Assembly: GCA_964608945.1 (NCBI GenBank)
Contig: CAZSQB010000028.1
Span: 1-11,847 of the forward strand
Origin: CAYWEP01 sp964608945
GTDB taxonomy: Bacteria > Patescibacteriota > Microgenomatia > Levybacterales > UBA12049
Length of the DNA stretch: 11,847 bases
Direction: 5' to 3'
Shown here: positions 5,126 through 10,856 of the stretch, piece by piece
Numbering within the stretch: position 1 is the first letter of the stretch
Layout: the number at the start of each line of letters is the position of its first letter
Translations under genes and position numbers: made by a program
Notes under the pieces: model-generated
Database searches by the model: none
What the model was told of the DNA's origin: nothing
The model's input: only the letters and a program-made list of their open reading frames with translations

Positions 5126-7998
5126 AATGCCCCAGCCACCTCCCCTCGTACAATATATGATGTTCCGTCATGTTCAACACGCAAGTGCCCTTCAGGAGTT
5201 CTAAAAGTGACATCGGTATGTCCATATTCTTTTAGGACGGACATAGCGCTCACTGCGCCTGTTGCACATGCTCCTGTAATACCTGGTCCACCTCGTTCGT
5301 GCGTTGCGATATAAAACTCTTTCCCATCTTGCGTAACAAAAGTGACGTTTGTTTCCTGTGGAAATGTCCCCGTCTTATTTATTGCCGTTGCAATTTCGGT
5401 AAGTTCGTTAAGGGGAATAAAATCAAGATACGGAACAGACAGAACAACATGCGGTTCTCCTGAAATAGAAGCGATTGAGAGAATTGTTACTGCTTCCTGC
5501 TCGTAGGCTACAGTGTCAATTGCTTGTTGTATTTGCTCTTTCAAGCCTGTTTCTTCAGTCACAGCAACGATTGCTTCGTCGGTCAAAAGTCCTCCAAACT
5601 GATTTACGGTTTCTCTTGAGAGTGGTGTTGCCTGCAGGACGGCACCGTAATGCTCTCCATCGAAAAATCCTTCGACGATTTCCCCCGTTTCTGTAACCAG
5701 TCGGACGCGTTCCATTCCCCACTGCTCGTGGGCAAAGCGAGCGGCAGACCGCACACCATTTCCACACATGCCGCCAACAGATGCATCTAAGCATACTTGG
5801 TTCATGCGAAAGTCAGCCTCAGGATTATCAGTTGGTGTCAGCACCATTGCGGTATCGAAGCTATCCTCTGAAAGATTTCTGGCAATTCTCTGCGCGATTT
5901 TTTTTCTCGTCGGCGAGTTTTCACCGGCTTTGTCAAGCACAACCATGATTTTATTCCCCTCTGCAACATACCAAGCTTTTTGTATTGGTTTTGGCGTTTC
6001 TTCGCGATACGCTTCGGATCCGTTCACAATATCTCGCACCCCCTCATTTTCAAAGAGCAGATACGTAGTCAAAAGTGATGGTCGAGAGTCAAAATACTCT
6101 AGTGATTCGACGCTCGCGTCCAGTTGTCGGGCCCGAAGCGCGACGAAAAATTTTAAAACCTGCTCGTCAGCCTCTTTCCCTTCTGCCAATGCTGCTATTT
6201 TCTGAAATTGCGCTCGTAAAGCTTCAATTTCTTCTCTTTTTTCCACTATGAGTGAATTATCTGGTACTTCGTCTTTTTGGCCCCGGATGTAGGCGGAGAT
6301 TGCGCCTAATTGTTTGAGATCCTTTTTATCAAGTCCTGCTTTAAACGCGTCCATGAAAGTCGCAGTTGCAGGCTTGACTGCAGCTTCTTTTTCGGAGATA
6401 CCCTCTAGCCTGTATACGATATTATCAATCAATGCAGCTTCTCCTTCCTGGAAGAGTATTCTGGCCTTTTCGAAGGTTGAACCTGCTTCTTTTACGTGAT
6501 CAATTGTCTGTCTTCGCTCTTTAACAACAGTCTGCCAGGATGTTTTTATCTCGTCAGTTGTGGTAAACCCTTCCCTGTCAACAGGAAACGCATCCCGTAG
6601 ATGCCAAGGAAGGCGTAGCAGTCTTCCATCAGGCAAAGCAGCGATCGCATGCGGATGCACTCTGATAATGTCATTTTGCGGCAAAAGTGTCTCTGTTTGT
6701 GCTCTGTTCGCAAGAAGCAACAGTCGTTCATAGACTCTGTTCACCTGCGGGATATAGTTTGATCCGTGCTCTGGGAGAAGTAAATCTCCCCCTGCTCGAA
6801 AATGCAATGCTAGGCCGATCGCAGTTGGGATAACAGTCACCGCCTTCCCTTTATATTCTGTTGCCAGTAATGCTCCCAGTGCTTCATGGGTGGTGGGCAA
6901 GGTCCTAACAGAAAGAACCGTTTCTTCCGTTTCATTTCCATTTCTCTTTGATATGATCACTTCTTTTTCCTGCAAAAATAGTTTGTGCTTTTCACCTGCG
7001 ACAATCACCCAGAACGGCGTTTCTCCTCTTTGCGCAGAGACTGAATGGATAGGATTTCCTCCTTTTTGTGATATCTCATCAGACACCTCATTGTGCGCCA
7101 TGGTGTACAGTTCTCGATTTTGCAGATACCAGTCTAAGAAAAGAAATGCATCAGGGTTACCATTTGTCTCTCCTTCAGCGGAGATAAGCTGGAAGTAGGC
7201 GGACGTATCCTCAGACGTTATTTCTCCAGTTGCTACACTACTTATTTCCTCAACTTTTGCTGCAATATGAAGGAATAGCGCCTCGGCTGCTTGGGAAAAA
7301 GGTTTATCCTTAATTAAGGGATAGTATTCGCCCTGAGGGTCAATAATGTCTTTGAACCGAGCTTTTAATCCTTTTTTTCCACCTGCCGGCAACAAAGCAG
7401 CTGTCTCAGCGTAGAGTCGTTGCATACTTCTCCACTGGACAGTCTCAATTTCCGCGAAATTATAGTCTGTACCACTTCGTCTTCCCTCATCAGCTATGCC
7501 ATACGAAGAGCTTGCTGTTAACAACTCATAGATATCATCTGTATTTGAAGGTACACGAGGCGCATAGCCAAGTGCCTCCATTGCCGCTTCCACGGCCGTT
7601 TTTTCCTCATCCGGTAAGGAAGATAGCGCTTGCGCTGAATCACCGGCAAATGACTCGAACCTTTCTCCGATAAGTGAGCCTATCCTGTATGGGACTGTGG
7701 ATAAGACCGGGAAGACTGGCCATTGCTCAGTGATTGCAAACCAGGCAGGTTGAATTTCTTTTCCGTCTCGATAGCGATAGGCTTCATTCGTTAGGCTAAA
7801 GCCAGTCCCATTATCGTTTCGTTTTCCAAATCCATCTGCGAGGTGGAATTGATGATCCACTGGTGCACTGCCCCCATTTTTGCGGTAGCCTGAGAGCTTG
7901 AATATCGAATCCCAACTTGAAAACAAGGATTGATCTCCGCTTGAAACTCGGTTCACCGTGGCCTTTCCTTGACTGATAGGTTTGATTCGTTCGCTCAT
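5122..7998 (-). CDS. Large protein with C-terminal diaminopimelate-epimerase-like domain
   Basis: A 958-residue protein if started at the ATG at 7998 (MSERIKP). The last 285 or so residues (about 674-958) resemble DapF, which interconverts LL- and meso-diaminopimelate with two cysteines. Both cysteine motifs are present: MCGNGVRSAARF (Cys745) and GPGITGACATGA (Cys911), preceded by HERGG. The usual NADGS before the first cysteine is altered (NQVCLDASVGG). The N-terminal 670 residues match no family I can name. They look soluble, with no signal peptide or membrane segment, and end in a charged helical stretch (about 530-640). The ATG at 7998 is preferred over the upstream TTG at 8046, because the extension would be translated from terminator hairpin sequence. 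Another ATG at 8005 is out of frame. The gene heads a coupled unit with the dipeptidase and HAD genes and is controlled by the leader at 8006-8134. Confidence 0.85.
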   Translation of the reverse strand: MSERIKPISQGKATVNRVSSGDQSLFSSWDSIFKLSGYRKNGGSAPVDHQFHLADGFGKRNDNGTGFSLTNEAYRYRDGKEIQPAWFAITEQWPVFPVLSTVPYRIGSLIGERFESFAGDSAQALSSLPDEEKTAVEAAMEALGYAPRVPSNTDDIYELLTASSSYGIADEGRRSGTDYNFAEIETVQWRSMQRLYAETAALLPAGGKKGLKARFKDIIDPQGEYYPLIKDKPFSQAAEALFLHIAAKVEEISSVATGEITSEDTSAYFQLISAEGETNGNPDAFLFLDWYLQNRELYTMAHNEVSDEISQKGGNPIHSVSAQRGETPFWVIVAGEKHKLFLQEKEVIISKRNGNETEETVLSVRTLPTTHEALGALLATEYKGKAVTVIPTAIGLALHFRAGGDLLLPEHGSNYIPQVNRVYERLLLLANRAQTETLLPQNDIIRVHPHAIAALPDGRLLRLPWHLRDAFPVDREGFTTTDEIKTSWQTVVKERRQTIDHVKEAGSTFEKARILFQEGEAALIDNIVYRLEGISEKEAAVKPATATFMDAFKAGLDKKDLKQLGAISAYIRGQKDEVPDNSLIVEKREEIEALRAQFQKIAALAEGKEADEQVLKFFVALRARQLDASVESLEYFDSRPSLLTTYLLFENEGVRDIVNGSEAYREETPKPIQKAWYVAEGNKIMVVLDKAGENSPTRKKIAQRIARNLSEDSFDTAMVLTPTDNPEADFRMNQVCLDASVGGMCGNGVRSAARFAHEQWGMERVRLVTETGEIVEGFFDGEHYGAVLQATPLSRETVNQFGGLLTDEAIVAVTEETGLKEQIQQAIDTVAYEQEAVTILSIASISGEPHVVLSVPYLDFIPLNELTEIATAINKTGTFPQETNVTFVTQDGKEFYIATHERGGPGITGACATGAVSAMSVLKEYGHTDVTFRTPEGHLRVEHDGTSYIVRGEVAGAL

Positions 7999-8005
7999 AG
8001 ACCAT

Positions 8006-8032
8006 AAAAAAACCCGCCTCTTCTGGCGGGTT
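8006..8032 (-). terminator. Intrinsic terminator of leader 1 (segments 3:4)
   Basis: AACCCGCC (8032-8025) and GGCGGGTT (8018-8011) form a perfect 8-bp stem around the loop AGAAGA, followed by a run of U that ends directly at an ATG (8005). The stem competes with the antiterminator at 8026-8069. The purine-rich 3' side GAGGCGGG is also the only Shine-Dalgarno-like sequence near the starts at 8005 and 7998. Confidence 0.88.
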
Positions 8033-8098
8033 CGTAATGCCTGCAACGCAACTCACACTACGAGCCCGCACCCCATAAGGGTAAAAGGGCGGACGTAG
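8026..8098 (-). promoter_or_regulatory. Attenuator 1: alternative 1:2 and 2:3 RNA stems
   Basis: Segment 2 (8069-8056, GCGGGCTCGTAGTG) pairs with segment 3 (8039-8026, CATTACGAACCCGC) at 13 of 14 positions, one of them a G-U, around a 16-base loop that begins with the leader stop codon. This stem uses the 5' arm of the terminator, so the two are mutually exclusive. Segment 1 (8098-8087) can instead pair with segment 2: CTACG (8098-8094) with CGTAG (8062-8058) and GCCC (8090-8087) with GGGC (8067-8064). This gives the protector, antiterminator and terminator geometry of a translation-coupled attenuator. No known riboswitch or T-box signature was recognised. Confidence 0.75.
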
Positions 8099-8130
8099 CA
8101 TGTAATGGAATGATTTGCTTGTAAACTCAT
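8053..8130 (-). CDS. Putative leader peptide 1 (25 aa)
   Basis: A 25-codon reading frame starts with ATG at 8130 and ends with TGA at 8055-8053, 20 bases before the terminator stem. The peptide begins MSLQANHSITCYV and ends LMGCGLVV. The ATG lies ten bases after the TAGAAT -10 element, so the transcript would start about four bases before it, and no Shine-Dalgarno is present. The frame crosses segments 1 and 2 of the attenuator and stops in the loop of the antiterminator, so a ribosome in this frame would decide which stem forms. There is no strong run of one amino acid. Stalling at codons 11-16 (Cys, Tyr, Val, Arg, Pro, Phe) would be the position that frees segment 2. Translation is inferred, not shown. 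Confidence 0.55.
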   Translation of the reverse strand: MSLQANHSITCYVRPFTLMGCGLVV

Positions 8131-8140
8131 ACTTTTTTCT

Positions 8141-8169
8141 ATTCTACAAACATCTGATCTATTTGTCAA
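8141..8169 (-). promoter_or_regulatory. Strong sigma-70-type promoter of leader 1
   Basis: A perfect -35 TTGACA (8169-8164), a 17-base spacer and a -10 TAGAAT (8146-8141, 5 of 6 consensus). The expected transcript start is about 8134, which gives an RNA of about 130 bases before the main gene. It drives the DapF-fusion, dipeptidase and HAD unit. Confidence 0.82.
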
Positions 8170-8230
8170 CTATGCGCAGACTTAATAATTTTTGTTTAAA
8201 GCTCCATCTCGAAGGTGTAAGGCTAAAGTA

Positions 8231-8803
8231 CTAAGCCGCAGTCTCCTCTTGTTCAAAGATTGTCTCGCTGCGGCCACTTAGGTTCATAGAGTCTTGCGAT
8301 TCAAGCTCCACCAAGAGTTCTCCGTAGCGAGTAGTAGCCCTATCACGAGTTACGCGGTTGTTATGGAACAATCCATCTGAAGCAATCGGATGTATGGAGG
8401 TTTGACCGTCTTTTTCAACAACCCGCTCTCCTCCTATAATGCCTGTAGCAGCCTGCAGCCACCACGACTCAATATTGGGTTTAAGAAATGGATATTTCTT
8501 CCCCATTTCGTGAGCAGCTCGAGCCGCAAGGTACACCGTGCCTTCTCGCAGTACGTCTGAATGAGGTTTGTAAGGACTATCTTCGGATTGATTCCAACTG
8601 TCAACTACATTTCTAACGACCGCTTGCCTTGCATGAACCCGATCTAAATGCAGAGATCGGGCATACAATATAGAAACATCCTTGGTAAAAGTTTCTTCTG
8701 AGACCCCAAGTCCGTTCGCTAGTTTTTCCATAAATGTGCCTGCGATAAGCGTCGCATGCATAGCACGGAGTTTGGGTTGATATGTTTCAATAGTATTTCC
8801 CAT
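8231..8803 (-). CDS. Protein of unknown function under attenuator control
   Basis: A 190-residue soluble protein starting MGNTIETYQPKLRAMHATL. It has no signal peptide, membrane segment or motif that I recognise. Visible features are an Ala/Arg-rich helical middle (ARSLHLDRVHARQAVVRNVV), a WW pair in IESWWLQAATGIIGGERVV at about residues 105-125, and an acidic C-terminus ending EQEETAA. The ATG at 8803 is chosen because GGGAGG (8816-8811) sits seven bases upstream at ideal Shine-Dalgarno spacing. An in-frame TTG at 8887 would translate the terminator hairpin and is unlikely. The gene lies between the sigma factor and the DapF-fusion gene. It carries the same type of leader as the latter, suggesting that the two respond to related signals. 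Confidence 0.75.
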   Translation of the reverse strand: MGNTIETYQPKLRAMHATLIAGTFMEKLANGLGVSEETFTKDVSILYARSLHLDRVHARQAVVRNVVDSWNQSEDSPYKPHSDVLREGTVYLAARAAHEMGKKYPFLKPNIESWWLQAATGIIGGERVVEKDGQTSIHPIASDGLFHNNRVTRDRATTRYGELLVELESQDSMNLSGRSETIFEQEETAA

Positions 8804-8827
8804 AAAAAAACCTCCCGGACTGGGAGG
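8804..8827 (-). terminator. Intrinsic terminator of leader 2 with embedded Shine-Dalgarno
   Basis: CCTCCC (8827-8822), loop AGTCC and GGGAGG (8816-8811) form a perfect 6-bp GC-rich stem followed by seven U that run directly into the ATG at 8803. The 3' arm GGGAGG is also an excellent Shine-Dalgarno sequence. Formation of the stem would therefore stop transcription and, on any read-through RNA, hide the ribosome-binding site. Confidence 0.88.
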
Positions 8828-8883
8828 TTCGCTGTTCGCGTAAGTTTGATTGCTACTACGCGGACGATCCTCCCTCAGAGAGG
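8822..8883 (-). promoter_or_regulatory. Attenuator 2: alternative 1:2 and 2:3 RNA stems
   Basis: The antiterminator pairs GGGAGG (8874-8869) with the terminator 5' arm CCTCCC (8827-8822). It continues with TCGT/GCGA (8867-8864 with 8832-8829, one G-U) and CGCGTA (8862-8857) with TACGCG (8842-8837), giving about 16 pairs with small internal loops. The leader stop TAG (8858-8856) is in the apical part. Alternatively segment 1, CCTCTC (8883-8878), can pair with GGGAGG (8874-8869) and leave the terminator free. This is the same three-way competition as in leader 1, with unrelated stem sequences apart from short CGTAGT and TTACG pieces. Confidence 0.72.
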
Positions 8884-8921
8884 TCAATAATTGTAATAAT
8901 AGAAATTGCCTTAAACTGCAT
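8856..8921 (-). CDS. Putative leader peptide 2 (21 aa, Ile-rich)
   Basis: A 21-codon frame runs from ATG at 8921 to TAG at 8858-8856. The peptide is MQFKAISIITIIDLSEGGSS plus a final Ala. Five of the seven codons at positions 6-12 are isoleucine, all ATT, and they lie just before segment 1 of the attenuator. A ribosome delayed there would leave GGGAGG free to form the antiterminator, while one that reaches the stop would cover it and allow termination. The ATG is about six bases after a TAAAAT -10 element, so the transcript may start on or next to the ATG, and there is no Shine-Dalgarno. The Ile-rich run and its position support a real leader peptide, but translation is inferred. Confidence 0.55.
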   Translation of the reverse strand: MQFKAISIITIIDLSEGGSSA

Positions 8922-8927
8922 ATTATT

Positions 8928-8955
8928 ATTTTAGCAGCTCAACAAAAAAATTCAA
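8928..8955 (-). promoter_or_regulatory. Probable promoter of leader 2
   Basis: -35 TTGAAT (8955-8950), 16-base spacer, -10 TAAAAT (8933-8928). The -35 is followed by a T-tract. The predicted start falls at about 8921, on the ATG of leader peptide 2. Other AT-rich -10 choices are possible in the AATAATAATAT stretch. Confidence 0.5.
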
Positions 8956-8991
8956 GGGGTATCTTTTATGCACGAGTATTACCATGTGCTG

Positions 8992-9017
8992 AAAAAGCCA
9001 GGGTGGACAAACACCTG
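8992..9017 (-). terminator. Weak intrinsic terminator after the sigma-factor gene
   Basis: On the minus strand CAGGTG (9017-9012), loop TTTGTC and CACCCTG (9005-8999) pair over six base pairs with one bulged C, followed by GC and five T (8996-8992). It lies about 100 bases beyond the sigma-factor stop and upstream of the leader 2 promoter, as expected for separate transcripts. Confidence 0.4.
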
Positions 9018-9048
9018 TATCGAGGGTGAAGGTGGCAATACCTCTCTG

Positions 9049-9074
9049 CATATACTAGTGTAGTATACTATATG
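9049..9074. repeat. Nested AT-rich palindrome
   Basis: The segment contains TATACTA-GTG-TAGTATA (9051-9067), the perfect ten-base palindrome TAGTATACTA (9061-9070) and outer arms CATATA / TATATG (9049-9054 and 9069-9074). It lies in the roughly 195-base gap (8922-9117) between the sigma-factor stop and leader 2, about 95-120 bases upstream of the leader 2 promoter. It could be a dimeric-regulator operator. No coding sequence is evident in this gap. Confidence 0.5.
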
Positions 9075-9117
9075 AAAAATATAAGAAAACGGTAAGAGTA
9101 GCCTTACGAAGTTGGAG

Positions 9118-10092
9118 TTATAATTCTTCGTAGTAAGAGTACAACCGGTCTCCACCAAGTCGTCGTAATTTATTAAGAGCCTCATATTCTATTTGTCGAG
9201 CTCTCTCAGGTGAAAATCCTCCTGCCTCTCCTGTTTCACTAAGTGTATGTGGATCATTGTTGCCAAGGCCAAAACGTAACTCAATGACCAATCTTTCTCT
9301 TCGCGATAAAACATCTAAAGACTCATTAATTTCTCTTTGCCGTAAGCCGTCCCAAACCTCTTCAAGTGCGTCAGGTTCGACCCGCTTTGCTTGGTCATTA
9401 ACCCATGCGAGAAATTCATAATAGGCGCGTATTGTATTTGGACTAATACCATATGTTTTGCTTTTATCTTCAATAATTTCATCTAACAGCTTTTGAGCAA
9501 TACCTTGAGGATACTGCCGCATCGACCCATGCAATTCTCTTTGTATATCTCTATAGGCGTTTTGTCGCACCATCCCTTGCGGAACATTCTCTCTTATACT
9601 CACATGCTTTTCTGCCACTTGCCGAGCGTGGCCATGAATTTGCCATGGCAATTGAGCTGTCGTTTTCAGCTGCGGGAGAATCTCAAGCACACCTTCTATA
9701 GCCTCTTGAAGGATATCGTCATTATCTGCTCCCTCATCGGAGAGGTATGGGCGTATCGCTGCCAAGATAGATTTCATATGCAAGAATAATGAGACTTCTG
9801 AAGCGGCCTTTGCAAGAGATACATCATTACCTGTGATTGCTTGTTGCAACTCATACTGTTTTGCAACTGGAGGTCGTTGTGGGAGAAGTGCGACTAGTCT
9901 GGTCATTGTTTCATAAAGCGACCCAGACGTAGGCTGTTCTGGCAGTACTGCTCCAAGTGCATCATAAACTATTCCACTCATTTCAGGCACGGTCGCATGA
10001 CTCAAGCGCTGTATAAACTCCGCATGAGGATGTATAGGCTCAGGAACCGACTTTTCTACCACAGCTGGTACAAGCTTCTCCACGAACTGCAT
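9118..10092 (-). CDS. Divergent sigma-70-family RNA polymerase factor
   Basis: A 324-residue protein with a clear sigma region 4 at about residues 255-312. LSRRERLVIELRFGLGN is followed by a helix-turn-helix (TLSETGEAGGFSPERARQIE) and the terminal EALNKLRRL, which recognises the -35 element. A region 3-like helical part lies at about 190-235. A degenerate region 2-like part at about 110-163 (DDILQEAIEGVLEILPQL) corresponds to the -10 binding and core-binding helices but lacks the strongly conserved RpoD-type sequence. The first 100 residues are not recognised. It may be an alternative factor or a region-4-dominated transcription regulator. The ATG at 10092 has no Shine-Dalgarno. A possible -10 (CATAGT, 10110-10105) lies 12 bases upstream, so the mRNA leader may be very short. 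The target promoters are unknown. Confidence 0.82.
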   Translation of the reverse strand: MQFVEKLVPAVVEKSVPEPIHPHAEFIQRLSHATVPEMSGIVYDALGAVLPEQPTSGSLYETMTRLVALLPQRPPVAKQYELQQAITGNDVSLAKAASEVSLFLHMKSILAAIRPYLSDEGADNDDILQEAIEGVLEILPQLKTTAQLPWQIHGHARQVAEKHVSIRENVPQGMVRQNAYRDIQRELHGSMRQYPQGIAQKLLDEIIEDKSKTYGISPNTIRAYYEFLAWVNDQAKRVEPDALEEVWDGLRQREINESLDVLSRRERLVIELRFGLGNNDPHTLSETGEAGGFSPERARQIEYEALNKLRRLGGDRLYSYYEEL

Positions 10093-10106
10093 TCTACTAA
10101 ACTTAC

Positions 10107-10122
10107 TATGAGTTTACAAGCA
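10107..10122. repeat. 16-bp sequence repeated in inverse orientation at 8116-8131
   Basis: TATGAGTTTACAAGCA occurs on the plus strand at 10107-10122 and on the minus strand at 8131-8116. The latter copy contains the start of leader peptide 1 (MSLQA). The former lies just upstream of the sigma-factor gene and would also encode MSLQA on the plus strand. It may be a shared upstream element or a chance match. Confidence 0.5.
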
Positions 10123-10177
10123 GACCGTTTTGCAAATCCTATCTTTCGCGTTTTGTTCTGCGGCGCTATCGGCAACA

Positions 10178-10837
10178 TTACCCTGTCTGCGTGGCGACGA
10201 CGCGTTCGTTGGAGAGGCCAAATGTCGTACCGTGTTTTTTGAACATCGCCCAGTACTGCTTCTTGCCTTTTTTGCTCGCGATTGCTTGTAGCCAGGCGCC
10301 CGAGTCGTCAATTTTTTCCCTTGCCGATCGAATAACAGTTAACATCCATTCAAAGAAATTAAGATGGTATTTGCCAGCTTTCACAGATACATGCTCGGTT
10401 GCAACTTCCTGAAATTGTGCCTCAAGTACCGTTGAGGTATCGACGAGTCGTTTGAGCTCGACCATAATTTGCTCGACCTGCTGCTTAATTTCGTGTGACT
10501 CAACGCGTGTTGCTTGTTCCTGATAATGAAGAATTCCCCTTGTATATTCTTTGCCGTATTCAAGGCCAGGGTCAATATCGACTTTGTGTTTGGATTTTCC
10601 CTCTAAGGAGGCAACGTCAAGCTCTTGTCCTTCGCTCAATTCGCCATGGAGATCCTTTATTTTTTTCTCGGTTTGCAGAAGCTGGTTCCAGAAGTCATGC
10701 ATGCCATCTTGGAGGAGGTCTGACTTAACTGACGAGACAGCCCCTTCTCCTAGCCCTGTTACCTCGTTCTTGAGGGTTTCAATGGAGTTTTTTTCCCCGT
10801 ATTTTTTGATTTTTGGTTTTGATTTTATTCCTAACAT
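10178..10837 (-). CDS. DUF5660-like conserved protein of unknown function
   Basis: A 219-residue, mostly helical, soluble protein. The N-terminus is lysine-rich (MLGIKSKPKIKKYGEKNS) and the middle (about 55-150) looks like helices with coiled-coil character. The C-terminus has FFEWMLTVIRSAREKIDDSGAW and ends in an FGLSNERVVATQTG tail. From memory this tail and size resemble a Patescibacteria-restricted family of unknown function (DUF5660); this was not verified. Basic ends and helical content would suit an RNA- or ribosome-associated role, but that is speculation. The gene starts 19 bases after the trigger factor stop, so the two are probably co-transcribed. The 85-base gap to the sigma factor downstream has no obvious terminator. 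Confidence 0.72.
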   Translation of the reverse strand: MLGIKSKPKIKKYGEKNSIETLKNEVTGLGEGAVSSVKSDLLQDGMHDFWNQLLQTEKKIKDLHGELSEGQELDVASLEGKSKHKVDIDPGLEYGKEYTRGILHYQEQATRVESHEIKQQVEQIMVELKRLVDTSTVLEAQFQEVATEHVSVKAGKYHLNFFEWMLTVIRSAREKIDDSGAWLQAIASKKGKKQYWAMFKKHGTTFGLSNERVVATQTG

Positions 10838-10856
10838 AGCCTCTGGCCGCAGCCTA

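Noticed and set aside
5768..6205. 145-codon plus-strand open frame
   Set aside because: It is antisense within the DapF-fusion gene, serine-rich and low in complexity, with no promoter. It is a shadow of the real gene.
7999..8046. N-terminal extension of the DapF-fusion frame from TTG at 8046 (MQALRTRQKR...)
   Set aside because: It would translate the terminator hairpin and U-run of leader 1. The ATG at 7998 just downstream is the better start.
7811..8101. 96-codon minus-strand frame crossing leader 1 and the start of the DapF-fusion gene
   Set aside because: It overlaps the strong coding frame out of register and has no family resemblance. It stays open mainly because the hairpin and start region lack stops.
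8006..8134. T-box or known metabolite riboswitch in leader 1
   Set aside because: No T-box core sequence and no recognisable lysine, SAM, TPP or similar aptamer was seen. Ribosome-controlled attenuation explains the structure better.
8804..8887. N-terminal extension of the unknown gene from TTG at 8887
   Set aside because: It would translate the antiterminator and terminator stems. GGGAGG seven bases before the ATG at 8803 marks the true start.
10108..10242. Plus-strand frame of 44 codons starting MSLQA
   Set aside because: It is antisense to the 5' flank of the sigma-factor gene and the end of the DUF5660-like gene, with no convincing promoter or Shine-Dalgarno. Only its first 16 bases are of interest, as a repeat.
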